DNA of 64,000 nt from Tetranychus cinnabarinus (taxonomy: Eukaryota > Arthropoda > Arachnida > Trombidiformes > Tetranychidae), in contig WHVY01000005.1 in NCBI GenBank assembly GCA_022266195.1, positions 5,084,001 through 5,148,000 on the forward strand. The letters run 5' to 3'. Position numbers and translations under genes: made by a program. Positions 46,301 through 58,080 of this stretch are shown here, one piece after another (position 1 is the stretch's first letter; each line of letters starts with the position of its first letter). The notes below the pieces were generated by a model that saw only the letters and a list, made by a program, of their open reading frames with translations, did not search any database and was not told where the DNA came from.

Positions 46301-48345
46301 GCAAAGGTTAATTGACTGGATAATTTGACTTTGGTATTCGCAATTAGTAAGCTTTGTGATACTCCTTTAATCTTTGCCTTGAAAACCGCTAAACATGATT
46401 GGAACCACGAACTATTGGTATCACCATCGTCAACATCGTTATAAATATTTCCAGTGTTATCTTGGGTGAGTGTTGAAGGAATAAGATAAGAGGATAAAAA
46501 AAGAAATAAAGTTAAGCATGATGATAATTTGTGAGCAATAGTTACATGAATGGAAGAGAGAAAAAAAATGAAAAGATGTTTCGATAAGAATCGAGAAGAT
46601 TGAAATCTGAGCGAGATCATAGGTTGTTCCCCTGATTCCTAATTTAAAACATGAGAGCTGAGACTTCAAGTCTTTCAAGTTAGATGATGGGTGATTCCCA
46701 ATAAGAGTCACCCTGACCTAGGATCAATTGAAGAGTGAGAGAGAGAGAGAGGAAAAAAACATGATTGAAAGAGATATGAGAATGGGCTAATGAATGATAG
46801 CATGATAAAAGGAGAATCAGAAGATAGATATGATGTAATGTAGATTATGATGATTTTGCTCGATCAAGAGAAACAGAAGAGAAAGAGAGAGTCAGAGCAA
46901 CAACAAAAAACCGTTCCAAGTGAGCGCAGGATTTGAGCGGATTCCGGTGTAACAAGTAAATAATTGTGTATATGAACATGAGAAACAGACGCTGATGACC
47001 CTAAACAAATAATCATCTTGCTCATATTTTATCTTCATCTTCATCTTCTCTTTTTCTTTATCTTTATTCTTTCTTACTTCTCCGTTGCTTTTTAGTGGTA
47101 TTAGAGGTTCATCAGTTAGTTCAAATGGCACATTGAACTTGCTGCAATGATTATGAGCATTCATTTGGCTGCTGTTGTTTAGTGTGCAGTTTTTAGTGTG
47201 CTTGAGACTTGATCCAACTTTCAATGATGGAGATGAGAATCATGATCATAATCATGATAGGGATAGATTCTTTACATGTCAAATCCCTTGATATTTAAAG
47301 GTCAGAAAAACGGGTAACTAAAAAAAAAGGATCATCAAGTGAGTGTATAAAGTGTCCATTTAGAAACTGGAAACTAGATCTTGCAACATTCATGAATCAA
47401 CAGGGTTATCCGGGCATTCTTGTTAATATTTAAAATGATACGTCATTTTCATCATTCCCGTTGACTTGTTACGGATCATCATCATCACCATCATTATCAT
47501 GGTAATTTCAATATGCTCAATAGTACTTATTTTCAAGTCATAAAGTTATCTCTTTTTCTTGATTCTTTTCTCTACTTGCTCCATCAACCCCATCAATCGT
47601 TTCTTCTCGTAGGGAAAGTGGCAAAAAAATAATGATGTTCATGTTCAGGAGTTGATGTAAGGATGAAGATGATGGTGATGGTGATGGTGATGATAAAATT
47701 ACCCTCTAAAACCCTTGGAGCCTCATGGAAGGAGAGAGAGAGAAAAGAAAGAAAAAAAATTACATACTTAATAGGATTGCTAGATGTTTCAATTGAAAAA
47801 AAATCTTAATTTGAAAATTTTCATTACTTTTTTTCATTGGTTTCTTGGCTCTTTTTTCATGCTTTTTCAGTCATGAAAAAATGGCTCATGGTTTTAAATT
47901 AGTTAATTAATCATTTGTAAAGATGCAAAGGATGAAAAATTGCATCGACAGATCGACAGAAATTAAACGAGCAAATAATGAGAGAAGCAAAAAAATTCTG
48001 ATGTTAAATGTTAACGTCGGATTAAAAGGTGGTTGGTTGATTGGTTGCTGTTGTGTTTTTGATAAATAAAAAAGGGTCAAGAAACTAATCATCTGATGTT
48101 TGTTGAGGTTATCAACAGCAAAAATTAAAAAATCTCAATCAATCCTGTGACTCTGCACTTCAATCCTTTTTGATTAAAACAAAAAACGATAGTAGAAAGG
48201 AGCGAAACATGCAATAGGCAATAATGGATGGGATGGATAAAAAAGGACTAAGATTCACATGAAAAATTTCATCACTTGCAATTCCAAATTTATTATTAAT
48301 AAACTATGCTTTTCTTCATTTATCACCATCATTATTATTACCTCT
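43331..48345. other. Gene-poor 5-kb stretch
   Basis: AT-rich with many GA and ATC/GAT microsatellite-like patches (for example near 46740, 47020 and 47660). Apart from one weak candidate ORF (46297-46620) nothing reads as protein. No RNA gene recognised. It separates the P450 from DDX54. Confidence 0.5.
46297..46620 (-). CDS. Weak candidate small secreted protein
   Basis: An ATG-initiated ORF of 107 codons. A strongly hydrophobic stretch (LSSCLTLFLFLSSYLIPS) is followed by an acidic segment (DNTGNIYNDVDDGDTNSSW) and a basic end. The hydrophobic part starts some 30 residues in, which is late for a signal peptide. Its stop overlaps the ATG of another 75-codon ORF (46070-46297). No known domain; could be chance. 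Confidence 0.18.
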   Translation of the reverse strand: MISLRFQSSRFLSKHLFIFFLSSIHVTIAHKLSSCLTLFLFLSSYLIPSTLTQDNTGNIYNDVDDGDTNSSWFQSCLAVFKAKIKGVSQSLLIANTKVKLSSQLTFA

Positions 48346-50831
48346 TTATTTAGATTGACCTTTCTTTTTAAGTTTCTCTTTTCTACGCCATTGCATGAAT
48401 TTCTTCTTTTTCTCTTTGGCCATTCTCTCTTTAAGAAGGTCAGCTTTGCTTTTGAGTTCACTCTTAACTGATTGACTGCCAGACCCTTTCCTTTTATTTT
48501 TCATCATTTGCTTGCTAATTGCTTGATCCCGTTGACGAACAGCATCTTGAACTGATTTATCTTCCATTTCTCCATCTTCTTCATAATCATCGTTATCATC
48601 TTGGCTCTTTTTACTCTTTTCTTGCCATTTCTTGTAAAGATTAGATTTATACGAAGCTGATATCCAAACACCACTCTCAGTTTTGATCTTCTTCTTTTTA
48701 GGATCGTTTGTATTAACTCCAACAAATTTTTTCTTCTTACGGTCCCTGCAAAAACAAAGAAAAATGAAAAAGTTTGTATGAATTAAATAAATCAGCAATC
48801 AACAATCTAGTTCATGCTAAAGTCAGTAAATTCAAAAGCAGTCAGTCAAAAACAATAAATTGCATTTGTGTGAAAACAAATTTGATGAGTTGTTTTGGCG
48901 TAATTACTCACCATTTTTGTGTTGCATTAGTTTTGTTTAAGGATTTTTGGTCATCACCACTAATATCAAAAACAGCATTATTCAAGTCCTTAGTAAAACT
49001 GTTCTCAATACCAAGTCCCTTTTCAGAATAATGGTCATTAGCTCGATAAGGCAGGTAAAAGCTTTCATCATGAAAGTCTTTCTCTTCAGATTCTTGTATT
49101 TCATTATTCCGTTGAGCTTTGGCCACAATTTTATCATGTTTGTCACGCTTTGTTTTCATTATATAAGCATAATCTTTTTTGTTTGTTCCAATTTCAAAAA
49201 TAGTTGCCTTAGGTTTGTAACTTTTTAATGATGAAAGAAAATCGGCCTTTTTTTCTTCTTCTTGCGGAGTTGTTGAGTTAACTTTAAATATCGGGTGAAT
49301 TGAAATCTGTTTTTTAGATAATTCTTTGGCTTTCTTCACTGCTTCAGTAGTGGGAACGGCTCTTGTCTTTATGTATTGTTGAGTTGCATTTTCACAAACC
49401 TTTCTCATACCTTGAAGATCAACATATGATTCATGCCACTTATTAACAGTGTCACATTCGTCATCGATGATAATTTGGGGAGCTTTACCTATCATGGAAT
49501 CTTCGATTTCTGATTGTGCAGTAGCTATCTTGATTGGACGACCTAAGAAAAAGTATAATTCCTGAAGGTAAGGAAGTTCTTCAGTTGAAACCAGAGAATA
49601 GGCTGTACCAGATCTACCGGCACGAGCAACTCTTCCAACTCGATGAACGTAAAGTTTAGGTTTAGCTGGAAAATTAAAGTTGATAACATTATCTAAAAAA
49701 GGAATATCGATACCACGAGATGCCAGATCAGTCACGACCATAATTTTAATTTTTCCACTGCGAAATAATTCAGTGTTGGCTTTCCGGGCCTCTTGGTCCA
49801 TGGCATTATAGACTTGAGTACATTGTATTGATGCTTTCTCTAATAAAGCGGCAAGATATTCCACATGATGGCGGGTTGATGTAAATACAACAGTCATTGC
49901 ATCGGGTTTCACAACAAATCGCAACAAATATAAGAGTAAAGGAATTTTCTCTGAGTCACGGCAATAAACGAAACAAGAAGTTAAATTTTCAGACAATTTT
50001 GATTCCACATCCAATCTAACTAAAACTGGATCATGTAAACCAACTTTAACAAAGTCTACAACAGAGTGAGGAAGTGTTGCAGAGAATAATAAGGTTTGTC
50101 GATGCTCGGGAAGTCGGCGAATTATTTCAGTCATTTGCTCATTGAAACCCATCTCAAAAAGTCTATCACATTCATCCAAAACAAGCATTGACACATCAGG
50201 TAATTTCATGTCCATCTCTACTAAAACATGCAAAAGACGACCTGGGGTGGCAATCAACAAATCTGGAATTGTGTGCATGGCAGTGAAATGTTTTTCTAGA
50301 GAATCTCCTCCGAGAATACATTCGGCTTTCAACTTTGTTCCTCGGTTGAGTTCTTTGAACACTTTGAAAGTTTGCATGGCAAGCTCTCTGGTTGGAGAAA
50401 GAATAACACCTTTAATACAACTTCTACCTGTAAATAAATTTTATTAGATTAATTTGCAATGAACGAAAGAAATGAACTAAACATTAAATACTTACCACTA
50501 TCGCGAGACAGCTTTTCAATTAGAGGAGCTAAAAAGGCAAGAGTTTTACCACTTCCAGTTCTGGACATACCGATCACATCTTTTCCATCCAGAATAAGAG
50601 GGATTGTTTTACGTTGAATAGGTGTCGGATTTTTATAACCTTTTCGTACAATCGCACTTAATAAGGGTCGACTCAGAGCAAAACTCTGAAAACTACCAGT
50701 TTTTTTGGTACGTTTTTCAATAAATGATTCTTCCACTAGCAACAAAATAAATAATGTGAAAACGTTTAATTAATTGATTCTAACACAAAAAACGAAGCAA
50801 TCGAACATTAACAGGACGAATAATACTTACT
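48346..50831 (-). CDS. DDX54: DDX54/Dbp10-type DEAD-box RNA helicase
   Basis: Exons 50735-50496, 50427-48912 and 48745-48346 join in frame. With the A at 50831 completing a split ATG, the product is 718 residues. Dbp10/DDX54 is a nucleolar helicase for 60S rRNA maturation. Motifs in order: Q motif (FQSFALSRPLL, PTPIQRKTIP), Walker A ARTGSGKT-type as SRTGSGKT, PTRELA, TPGR, DECD (rather than DEAD, usual for DDX54), SAT, then helicase C with VVFTSTRHHVEYL, VVTDLASRGIDIP and HRVGRVARAGRSGTA. The DBP10 C-terminal domain follows (ISASYKSNLYKKWQEKSKK) with a long Lys-rich tail ending KKGQSK. The start codon spans intron 50736-50830; upstream of the A the same frame has no ATG before a stop. It is shorter at the N-terminus than human DDX54 (881). 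Confidence 0.92.
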
Positions 50832-51219
50832 TTTATCAATAATAAATCCAGGTTTAAATTAAATAAATTGATAATTGCTTGAAATAAATAAAATGAAAAA
50901 GTAAACAAAACATGTGAAATAAACCACGTGTTTAAAGAAGTTAAAGCAAGCATTTGAAGGCAGTCCTTCATGCGAACGCGCTTCATTTGAACTTTTGCAA
51001 ACAGCAAACTTTTTGAAATAAAATCTGAAAAGGTAATTAACAAACATAAGAAAAATATTTATTGTTCAAGAAATATCAAGAAATTAGAAATGGATTTTGA
51101 TATAAAGATTTGATAGTAATTTTCAAGTTTTTTGGAGCTTTTTATAGCTTTAACAATGCAAAAAAAAGAGTAATGATTTAAAACATAAGAATTGAGTGAA
51201 AAATGAAAGGTTGCATTGA

Positions 51220-53923
51220 TTATAAGAAAAACAAAGTGTGAGAAAGTTTTGTATCATGCTCTCTGTGCAGGGCAGTTCCAGTTAGAAAAGCCAATTTATG
51301 AGCGTATTGGCATGGGGCTGGGACAGTGATGGTTCCCTGTAAAAATGAAATAAATAAATGAAGTAAAGATAAACACATTAGATCTTCTAGAATAGCAAAG
51401 ATTGTAGGAAAATTAAATCAAAGTAAAATATAATTACCGCCCAATTGTAGTACATGTGGCAAAGTTTGTAGGCCAATTGTTGATGATGAATGGGACGCCA
51501 ATTGGTATTGTCAGCAATGATGTTGTACATGGTTGGATTAACAGTTCCCTGGCGAACAGATTGGCTGATCAAATAAAAATCATAACGCTGTTTGCGAGTA
51601 ACAACTGAATCAATGGATGTTCCTGGGGGTGGATTTTGTAGTTCCCTCTCACCAACTCGTAAGAAAAATCGTGCATTTACTCGCTTGGTGACGATGATAT
51701 AAACAAATGCAATTTTATCCAGTCCTTCTTTTTCCTTGAGCACATCTTGCATTTGTTTCATCTCGACATTGTAGACGAACGGGATTTGTCCTTCAGAGAC
51801 ACCATCACGATAAATAACTATCCGCTCAGGCCATGAATTGTTTTTTTCTGACCAGTTCTTGAGGCCGGCTGCAAAGAAATTTCATATTAATTGAGGTTGA
51901 TGAGGATTAGGATGAGGATTAAAAACTTACCCCTGAAATTATTGGCAAAATTTCCACAAAGCTCTTCACGAGTTTGATGATAAGAAGTGCGAGAAAACCA
52001 ACTAGTTGCTCCTGGATTTGAGGTGCAAACAAAACCACCAACAGAAAAGCCTTTCTTTTGTGTATCGTGGTACGTATCGTACCCAACAATCATACAATTA
52101 CGCGGCTGAAATAAATAAATTGGTTAGTTATTAATATAACTCAAAAGACATTATCAAAAAAAGCAACAAGGCATTCTTACCGGAATTGAGATACCCCAAG
52201 GTTCGGCTCCCATCTTTGTTGACATTTGGATGAGAACTTTTGTGGCAACCGACATTAGATTTTTTTTATTTCCCAGCACTCGGGTGGTAAGTACTTGGGA
52301 GGGGCATGGTGCATCAACGCAAAAGTAGCGTTTTATGGCAGAATATCGGTCGGCGTTGGTATTAGGTACAAGGATGACGACCATTTTAGCACCTGCTGGA
52401 ATTTTCCTACAAACCTCCATGTAGCCAGCAGGTCTATCATTTTCAACAGGCATCAGTTTAGGCTGACCCATGTCCACACCTAAGGGTCCACAAATCCTCT
52501 TAAGAGTCTCAACAAATTCATCAACCATTGCTTTATGGTTTCGCAAGCAAAGTACAGCCCACTGTTCCAGACGAACAGGTGTTTTCATCCGTTTACTTCG
52601 CATTTCTCTTTCAAAACTTCCAGTTCTTTGCTGATATTGAACGGATTCACCAGAATCACCCGAAATGATTATTTTCTCAGGAGGCAATGATCGAGCATTT
52701 AATTCAACCAAGCTTTCACTAAAATGTAATCCCCAAGCACGCATCTCCTCCTTTACTCGGTCATTTGAGTTGAGTTTTCTGATGAATTGTGTCAAAGCCT
52801 GTGCACGAGCAAGTGGGTCAAGTCTGGTCAAATCTCCGAGAGCTCTTTTGAAATTGAAGTCCTCAGCCATTTGCTTGGTCAAGCCCGTCATGACGCAGAA
52901 TTCCGGAATCAGGAGAATATCTTTTTTTTCTCCACCTCTAACTTGTTTTTCTGTTGGTTGAACCAAAAGCAGTGGTTGTCGCTCGTCAGTACAAGCCAGG
53001 TCATAATGCTCGATGTAATAATCACGCAGACTAACCGATGTTCCACGGCGGTCAAAAGTATAATTTATAGGATTCTTATCAAACATGACTTCCTCGACCC
53101 TGTATGTTTTGTTGTTATACTGCGTCATTACGATAGACCCAGATAATTCAATATTTGCGATCTCTTGCAATCGATTCCTTTCTTTGATTCTTTTGAGAAC
53201 GTCAAGAGCCTTTTCCTGACGAACGATTTTGTTTATCATGTCGTTCACCATCAAAATGCCACCATCATGCTCGGCAATCGCAGTCAAAACACCAGGCCAA
53301 ATTTCAATTCTATGTTCTTTCATGACCTTTTTAAATTCAGGAGTATAATAATCACGGCCCACTTGCACAAATCCCAAATATTCAAGATTGCGTCTCATCT
53401 GAGTATTGTATAATCTCAACATTTCTGGATGTCCCCAAGAAACAGTTGATGTGTACTTTATTGTCATCGTGACACTTGCACCATCACGTCGGGTTCCAGT
53501 TATAGTGACGGGCGTTGAATCCAGCTTACACATCGACTTGATTTCATTTCCACCATCAAAAACATACGCTCGGTCGAAAACAGCACGATTCTCATATATC
53601 AAGCCTCTTCGAACTCTCACACTTTCAACTTGTGGATCAAAATCGACACGGTATGAATGAACCACTTGTTCCTTGGGTACCACTAATTTGAAGTAATTCG
53701 TAATGATCTTCAAGTTTCCTTGGTTGTCACCTGTTGTCACCGTAACACCCGGTGGGATCGTACAAAGTACTTCGCCTCGTACAAATCCTCCACGACCTCG
53801 CTGGGCAGGTTCATTGTCAGCAACTCCTGCACTGGGTTCCCTCGAAAATAATCCGAGTTCAGTTTCTAGCAGGGCTCCTCTTCCCCGGCCAGCAGCCCGT
53901 CCACGAGCTCGTCCTATATCCAT
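51220..53923 (-). CDS. piwi: PIWI-clade Argonaute, copy A
   Basis: Exons 53923-52181, 52105-51931, 51868-51438 and 51336-51220 join in frame to 821 residues. PIWI proteins bind piRNAs and silence transposons. The first ATG (53923) gives MDIGRARGRAAGRGRG, an RG-rich end like the dimethylarginine sites read by Tudor proteins. The PAZ domain is around residues 230-345 (SLRDYYIEHYDL, QPLLLVQPTEKQ, LLIPEFCVMTGL). The MID region has VVILVPNTNADRYSAIKRYF and LTTRVLGNKKNLMSVATKVL. The PIWI slicer residues are present: Asp in VGYDTYHD, Asp in YRDGVSEGQ and His in QYAHKLAFL; it ends HTLFFL. Slicing ability is therefore likely. Copies B and C share the exon layout. Confidence 0.95.
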
Positions 53924-54474
53924 GAAAAACAAAAGACGAAAAAAAAGTAAATAGAAAGATCAAAAAGTACAAAAGCACAAACTGTAAATAAACAAAGCAA
54001 GAAAATAAAAGATGTAAAGAGATATGAAGTTGATACAATTTCGCAAAACAATGTTAATTGGACAAAATCGTGAGAACAAATACCGCAAGTAGCCCAAACA
54101 TCGCGAAATATATGCAATCCTCAAGTGGGATGGAGATAACAGTAAATCGGGAGAGCACGAGAGAGAATGAAGATAACTTTGGGCGTTTGGGCGCCCAGTC
54201 AACAAGGCGATAATATGCTAATTAAGGCTAGAAAATGCGAATAAAACATGACTAAAGGTAAAACTGCGATAAATATCTCAATTTTGAAATAGAATTGGAA
54301 TAAGATTGGAATAAGATTTAAAAATCATGTTTAGCGGGCAAAGAGGAAAAGGAAAGGAAAATAAGAAACATTCCCTATAAAAGTCTATGTGTTTACATTT
54401 TGTTTACACTTGCATCATTTCTCTTATGTTCATTGCATTGTTTAAATTGCTTTAATTTTCTGTCAGAATTAATA
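53924..54474. promoter_or_regulatory. Shared spacer between divergent piwi A and SBDS
   Basis: 551 bp separate the piwi A start (-) and the SBDS start (+). Two genes read outward, so both core promoters and 5' UTRs should be here. No TATA box at a convincing place; GGCGCCC-type GC patch near 54187 is the only GC-richer spot. Confidence 0.4.
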
Positions 54475-55764
54475 ATGTCCAACATATTTACACCAACCAA
54501 TCAAATTCGTTTAACTAATGTGGCAATTGTTCGCATGAAAAAATGTGGAGTCCGGTTTGAAATCGCTTGCTACAAGAATAAAGTTGTTTCCTATCGAAGT
54601 AAAGTGTGAGTAAATAGTGCAAAACATGTGATAGCTTTTACCTAATTTTTTCTACTTTTCAGAGAGAAAGATTTAGATGAAGTGCTGCAAAGTCGCACTG
54701 TTTTCACCAACGTCTCCAAGGGTCAAGTTGCCAAGAAAGAGGATCTGATAAAAGCATTTGGAACTGATGATCATGATAAGGTTTGCATACAGGTATTTGA
54801 TCTTTTTTATCATCATTAAACAATTTGTAAACCCTCTAACAATGACTTTACAAATCACTAGAGTCATCCATTACTCGGTGGTCAAATTACAGTTTGACCA
54901 TCGAGTAATGTGAATTAATGTAATTTGAATGTAACTGTTAACCGGTTGCTCACTTGCTTATCAATTGTCTTATGTATTAATCATTTTTTATTAAAGATTT
55001 TGGATAAAGGGGAACTACAGATTAGCGAAAAAGAACGATCGGCTCAACTCGATGCGGCATTCAAAGATATTGCCACAATTATCTCGGATAAATGTGTTAA
55101 CCCGGATAGCAAACGACCTTATCCTGTTACCATGATTGAAAAAAGCCTAAAGCAGATTCATTTCTCTGTCAAACCAAATAAAAGTAACAAATCTCAAGCT
55201 TTGGTGGCAATGAAAGAATTGCAAAAAGTATTACCGATTGAGAGAGCTCAAATGAAGTTGAGAGTTCTATGTTCCAAAAAGCATCAGCAAAGACTGAGGA
55301 CATTGTCTAAAGAAATTGAACATGATATAGTGCATGAAGACGGTCAATTGGAAATGGTAAATAGATACTTTAAGATTCTTTACTTTTGAATAAATGGTCT
55401 TTTCCAGTTGAAAAGTAACCAAGAGTTATCAAAAAGATACAGCATTTCTCGGGGACTTCCCAAAATGTTTTGTCGGCTTCTCAAAATGTTTGACCAGTTC
55501 TCATATTGTTTAGTCAAGCTCTCAAAACATTTAGACAAACGGGGTTTTCAAACCGAATTAAAAAGCCATTGTATATAAATAATTAATCAAAATATTTGTT
55601 GGTCATTCTAAACACATTTTCATCTTGTTTATTATTTTTAGGTTATCCATGTTGATCCAGGCCACTTCAGAGAGATCGATCACCTGATTAAATCTACTGC
55701 TAACTCTCAACTTCATGTTTTATCATTGAAAGAAGTAACTGAAGGTGAAGATTCATTGGAATGA
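54475..55764 (+). CDS. SBDS: SBDS, ribosome maturation protein
   Basis: Exons 54475-54605, 54663-54792, 54997-55356 and 55642-55764 join in frame to 247 residues (human SBDS 250). With EFL1 it releases eIF6 from nascent 60S subunits. Identity to the family is obvious: IFTPTNQIRLTNVAIVRMKK, RFEIACYKNKVVSYRS, then VEKDLDEVLQSRTVFTNVSK, GQVAKKEDLIKAFGTDD, and domain II IATIISDKCVNPDSKRPYP. The ATG at 54475 starts the conserved N-terminus; an ATG 25 codons upstream is in the same frame but gives an unrelated hydrophobic lead. Intron 2 holds a 42-bp inverted repeat. The last 12 coding bases overlap the end of mevalonate kinase on the other strand. Confidence 0.96.
54869..54910. repeat. Inverted repeat in SBDS intron 2
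   Basis: Arms of 18 nt flank a 6-nt loop: the left arm CATTACTCGGTGGTCAAA pairs with the right arm at 17 of 18 positions. The loop is TTACAG. It lies mid-intron and could be a small foldback element remnant. Confidence 0.8.
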
Positions 55765-57482
55765 TATCCCTGGACAGTTAATTTGTACTTCCTGGGCTTG
55801 AAAACCTCCATGATTGAGATCAATGAGAACATTTTCCACCAATTCCTCAGGAGCGTCTAATAAATTGAAATTAAAAAGTTCTATTTGTAAATCCAAAGTC
55901 TAATTATAATTTGCGGTTACCTTCAATGAAAATAAGTACACAGCCACCACCTCCGGCCCCGGTTAATTTCCCTTGGAAACCATATTTCCTTGCAGTAGCA
56001 AGAGCATCATCGATGGCTGTGTGGCCTGCACCAATACAGTTCAATAAATATTGGTTCATTTCCACCATCGTCTAAAATGAAATAATCATATTGAACGAAG
56101 AGAATACGCAGGATGCATAAGTAATTGTTGTAAATTCATCTTTTCAAACATGCTAAGTTAATAATGAAAGATGTCATAAGATGTCATAATGGTCAATTGT
56201 TGTCATCCATTCAAACCTTTGCCTGGAATTCTCACCTTTAAATCATAAGAGTTATTTCCGTTTAAGTATTCCCAGGCTTTTGTGGAAATATTTCCAATGG
56301 CATCCATAACATTATTCATTATTTCTGGAAACTAAAAGGAAAAGAGAGTTTTATTCATGGTAAACATGGTCAAGAAAGGAATTTTAAATATAAAGAATTA
56401 GAATTGGTTATTGACCAAAGCCCATTTAACCCTTAATCTTACCATTTTTCGCCTGGCAATTGTTCCGCTGACCAAAGTTTTCGTATTTCTCTTCACCTTG
56501 GTATCAACAAGTATTATTTTTTTCAATCGCATGTTGTGAGCTTGACGGATAGAGTTGTCTTTGAAAATCAGAGTTCCACCAGCAGTTGCAATGTTGTTAT
56601 CAATTCCTGATGGTTTTCCGTGAAACTGTTTCTCGCTTTGAAAAGCCCACTTGTTTATTAATTGGTTGTCTGGTTTAGTACCAAGAAAACATTTCAAGAG
56701 TGCTCCAGCTAATGAAACGCTGAAAGCAGATGATGAACCAAGTCCCGCTCCAACCGGAATGTTTGATGACAGAGTTACATCAATTTCAGGAAGTTTTTCT
56801 GGTCTTTTCAGGATAAAAAATTTGATAAGCACAATTAAAATGCAATTAATCCAAAACAATATGACATTTGAACCCCAAAGTAAACTTACCGATAACTGGA
56901 AGCCATTGAAAGATACAAGAATAAGAAAGATTTCGAGCTCTCGATTGCTGATAATATTACATCATTCTTTGATGTTGTATCGCTTTTTAAACCGCCATTA
57001 TTGGCACAATTTATGCCAGTAAGAACTATTTCTTCCAATATTTTACCAATCTCGTCATTATAAACACCAATTTGATCTCCATGATCATCTTCAACCAAGC
57101 TATCTAATTAAGTTGAGTATTGATTTTACTTTAAACATTGATAAAATATATTTGAATCTCAGAGTTTTTGTTTAAATAGTAAAATAAGGAATTACAAACC
57201 CAATTTAATTTGCGATAATTGCTGTAAAGGCCATTTAATATAATAAACTAGATCCACCAAGTTTAAACTAACAAAATCAGACCCTGTTTGAAAATTTATC
57301 TCTACGGTTGTTTTCCGGTCAATGGCTGTGGCAATTGCTTCCTGGTTAACAAAATCAACGCATACTTCAGCAAAAAATGATAAACAATAAGCAAAAATGA
57401 TAAGAAAACTTACCTTTCCAAAGCAAACTGCATGTTCACCAAAGAGGATCACCTTACCAGGAGCAGTAACAGTAACAACCAT
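55753..57482 (-). CDS. MVK: Mevalonate kinase
   Basis: Seven exons (57482-57414, 57341-57200, 57103-56890, 56803-56443, 56331-56236, 56071-55921, 55856-55753) join in frame to 378 residues, near the family's 390. The enzyme phosphorylates mevalonate at C5 with ATP in the isoprenoid pathway. In arthropods, which lack sterol synthesis, this feeds juvenile hormone/methyl farnesoate, dolichol and prenylation. GHMP-kinase marks: APGKVILFGEHAV (residues 7-19), ATP loop PVGAGLGSSSAFSVSLAGAL, catalytic Asp in HGKPSGIDNN, and LTGAGGGGCVL near the C-terminus. The exon 4 acceptor (CTGAAAAG) has a poor pyrimidine tract but the phase fits. The stop lies inside the last codons of SBDS on the opposite strand. 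Confidence 0.95.
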
Positions 57483-58080
57483 TATCTAATTAGATCAATT
57501 TATTTCAAGAAAATTATCAATTTTAAAAATACTATTGTCAGCATATACTGAGTATAGTTGTAAACACAGCAATAAAAGATTCAAGACTAAACAGTGGAAT
57601 ATGGAGATTGTTAAGACAGGTAAAACTATTTATAAGAGTAGATAATAACTTCCTTATGATCATGGTTAACCGACTTGCCCAGCCAGTAATTGAGAGTTAT
57701 TCAAACTTGTATTACCAAGTCTACGTCAAGTGTTGTTTACGTTTAGGTTTCCTGAAATTTTTTCATACTCACATACTTACATGTTTGTATTAAGAGCATG
57801 TCAACTAGCAAACTTGATTTGAAATCAATTTGAAAACTTTTCTCACTGAGAACGAGTTCCAATTACATGTAAACATAAACATGGATATCGAGCTGTATAA
57901 TTGAGAAACATAAACCCAGGTTGAATATTTGAACATCAGTTTTTAATATATAATAAGTATAATAAGTTTTAGAGGAAATAAAATAAGAACAAGAAAAAAT
58001 TCAATTTTCATAGTGAATACAGATAAGAGGAATATAAGATTGCGTATTAATAATCAAAATCAAATAAAGACTGTTAGTGA
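57483..58080. other. Spacer between MVK start and piwi B end
   Basis: About 600 bp with the MVK promoter region and piwi B 3' UTR. AT-rich; no separate feature found. Confidence 0.5.

Noticed and set aside
52295..53954. Several plus-strand ORFs of 60-120 codons opposite piwi A
   Set aside because: They are antisense shadows of the long piwi exon; residues have no family pattern and the minus strand is clearly coding.
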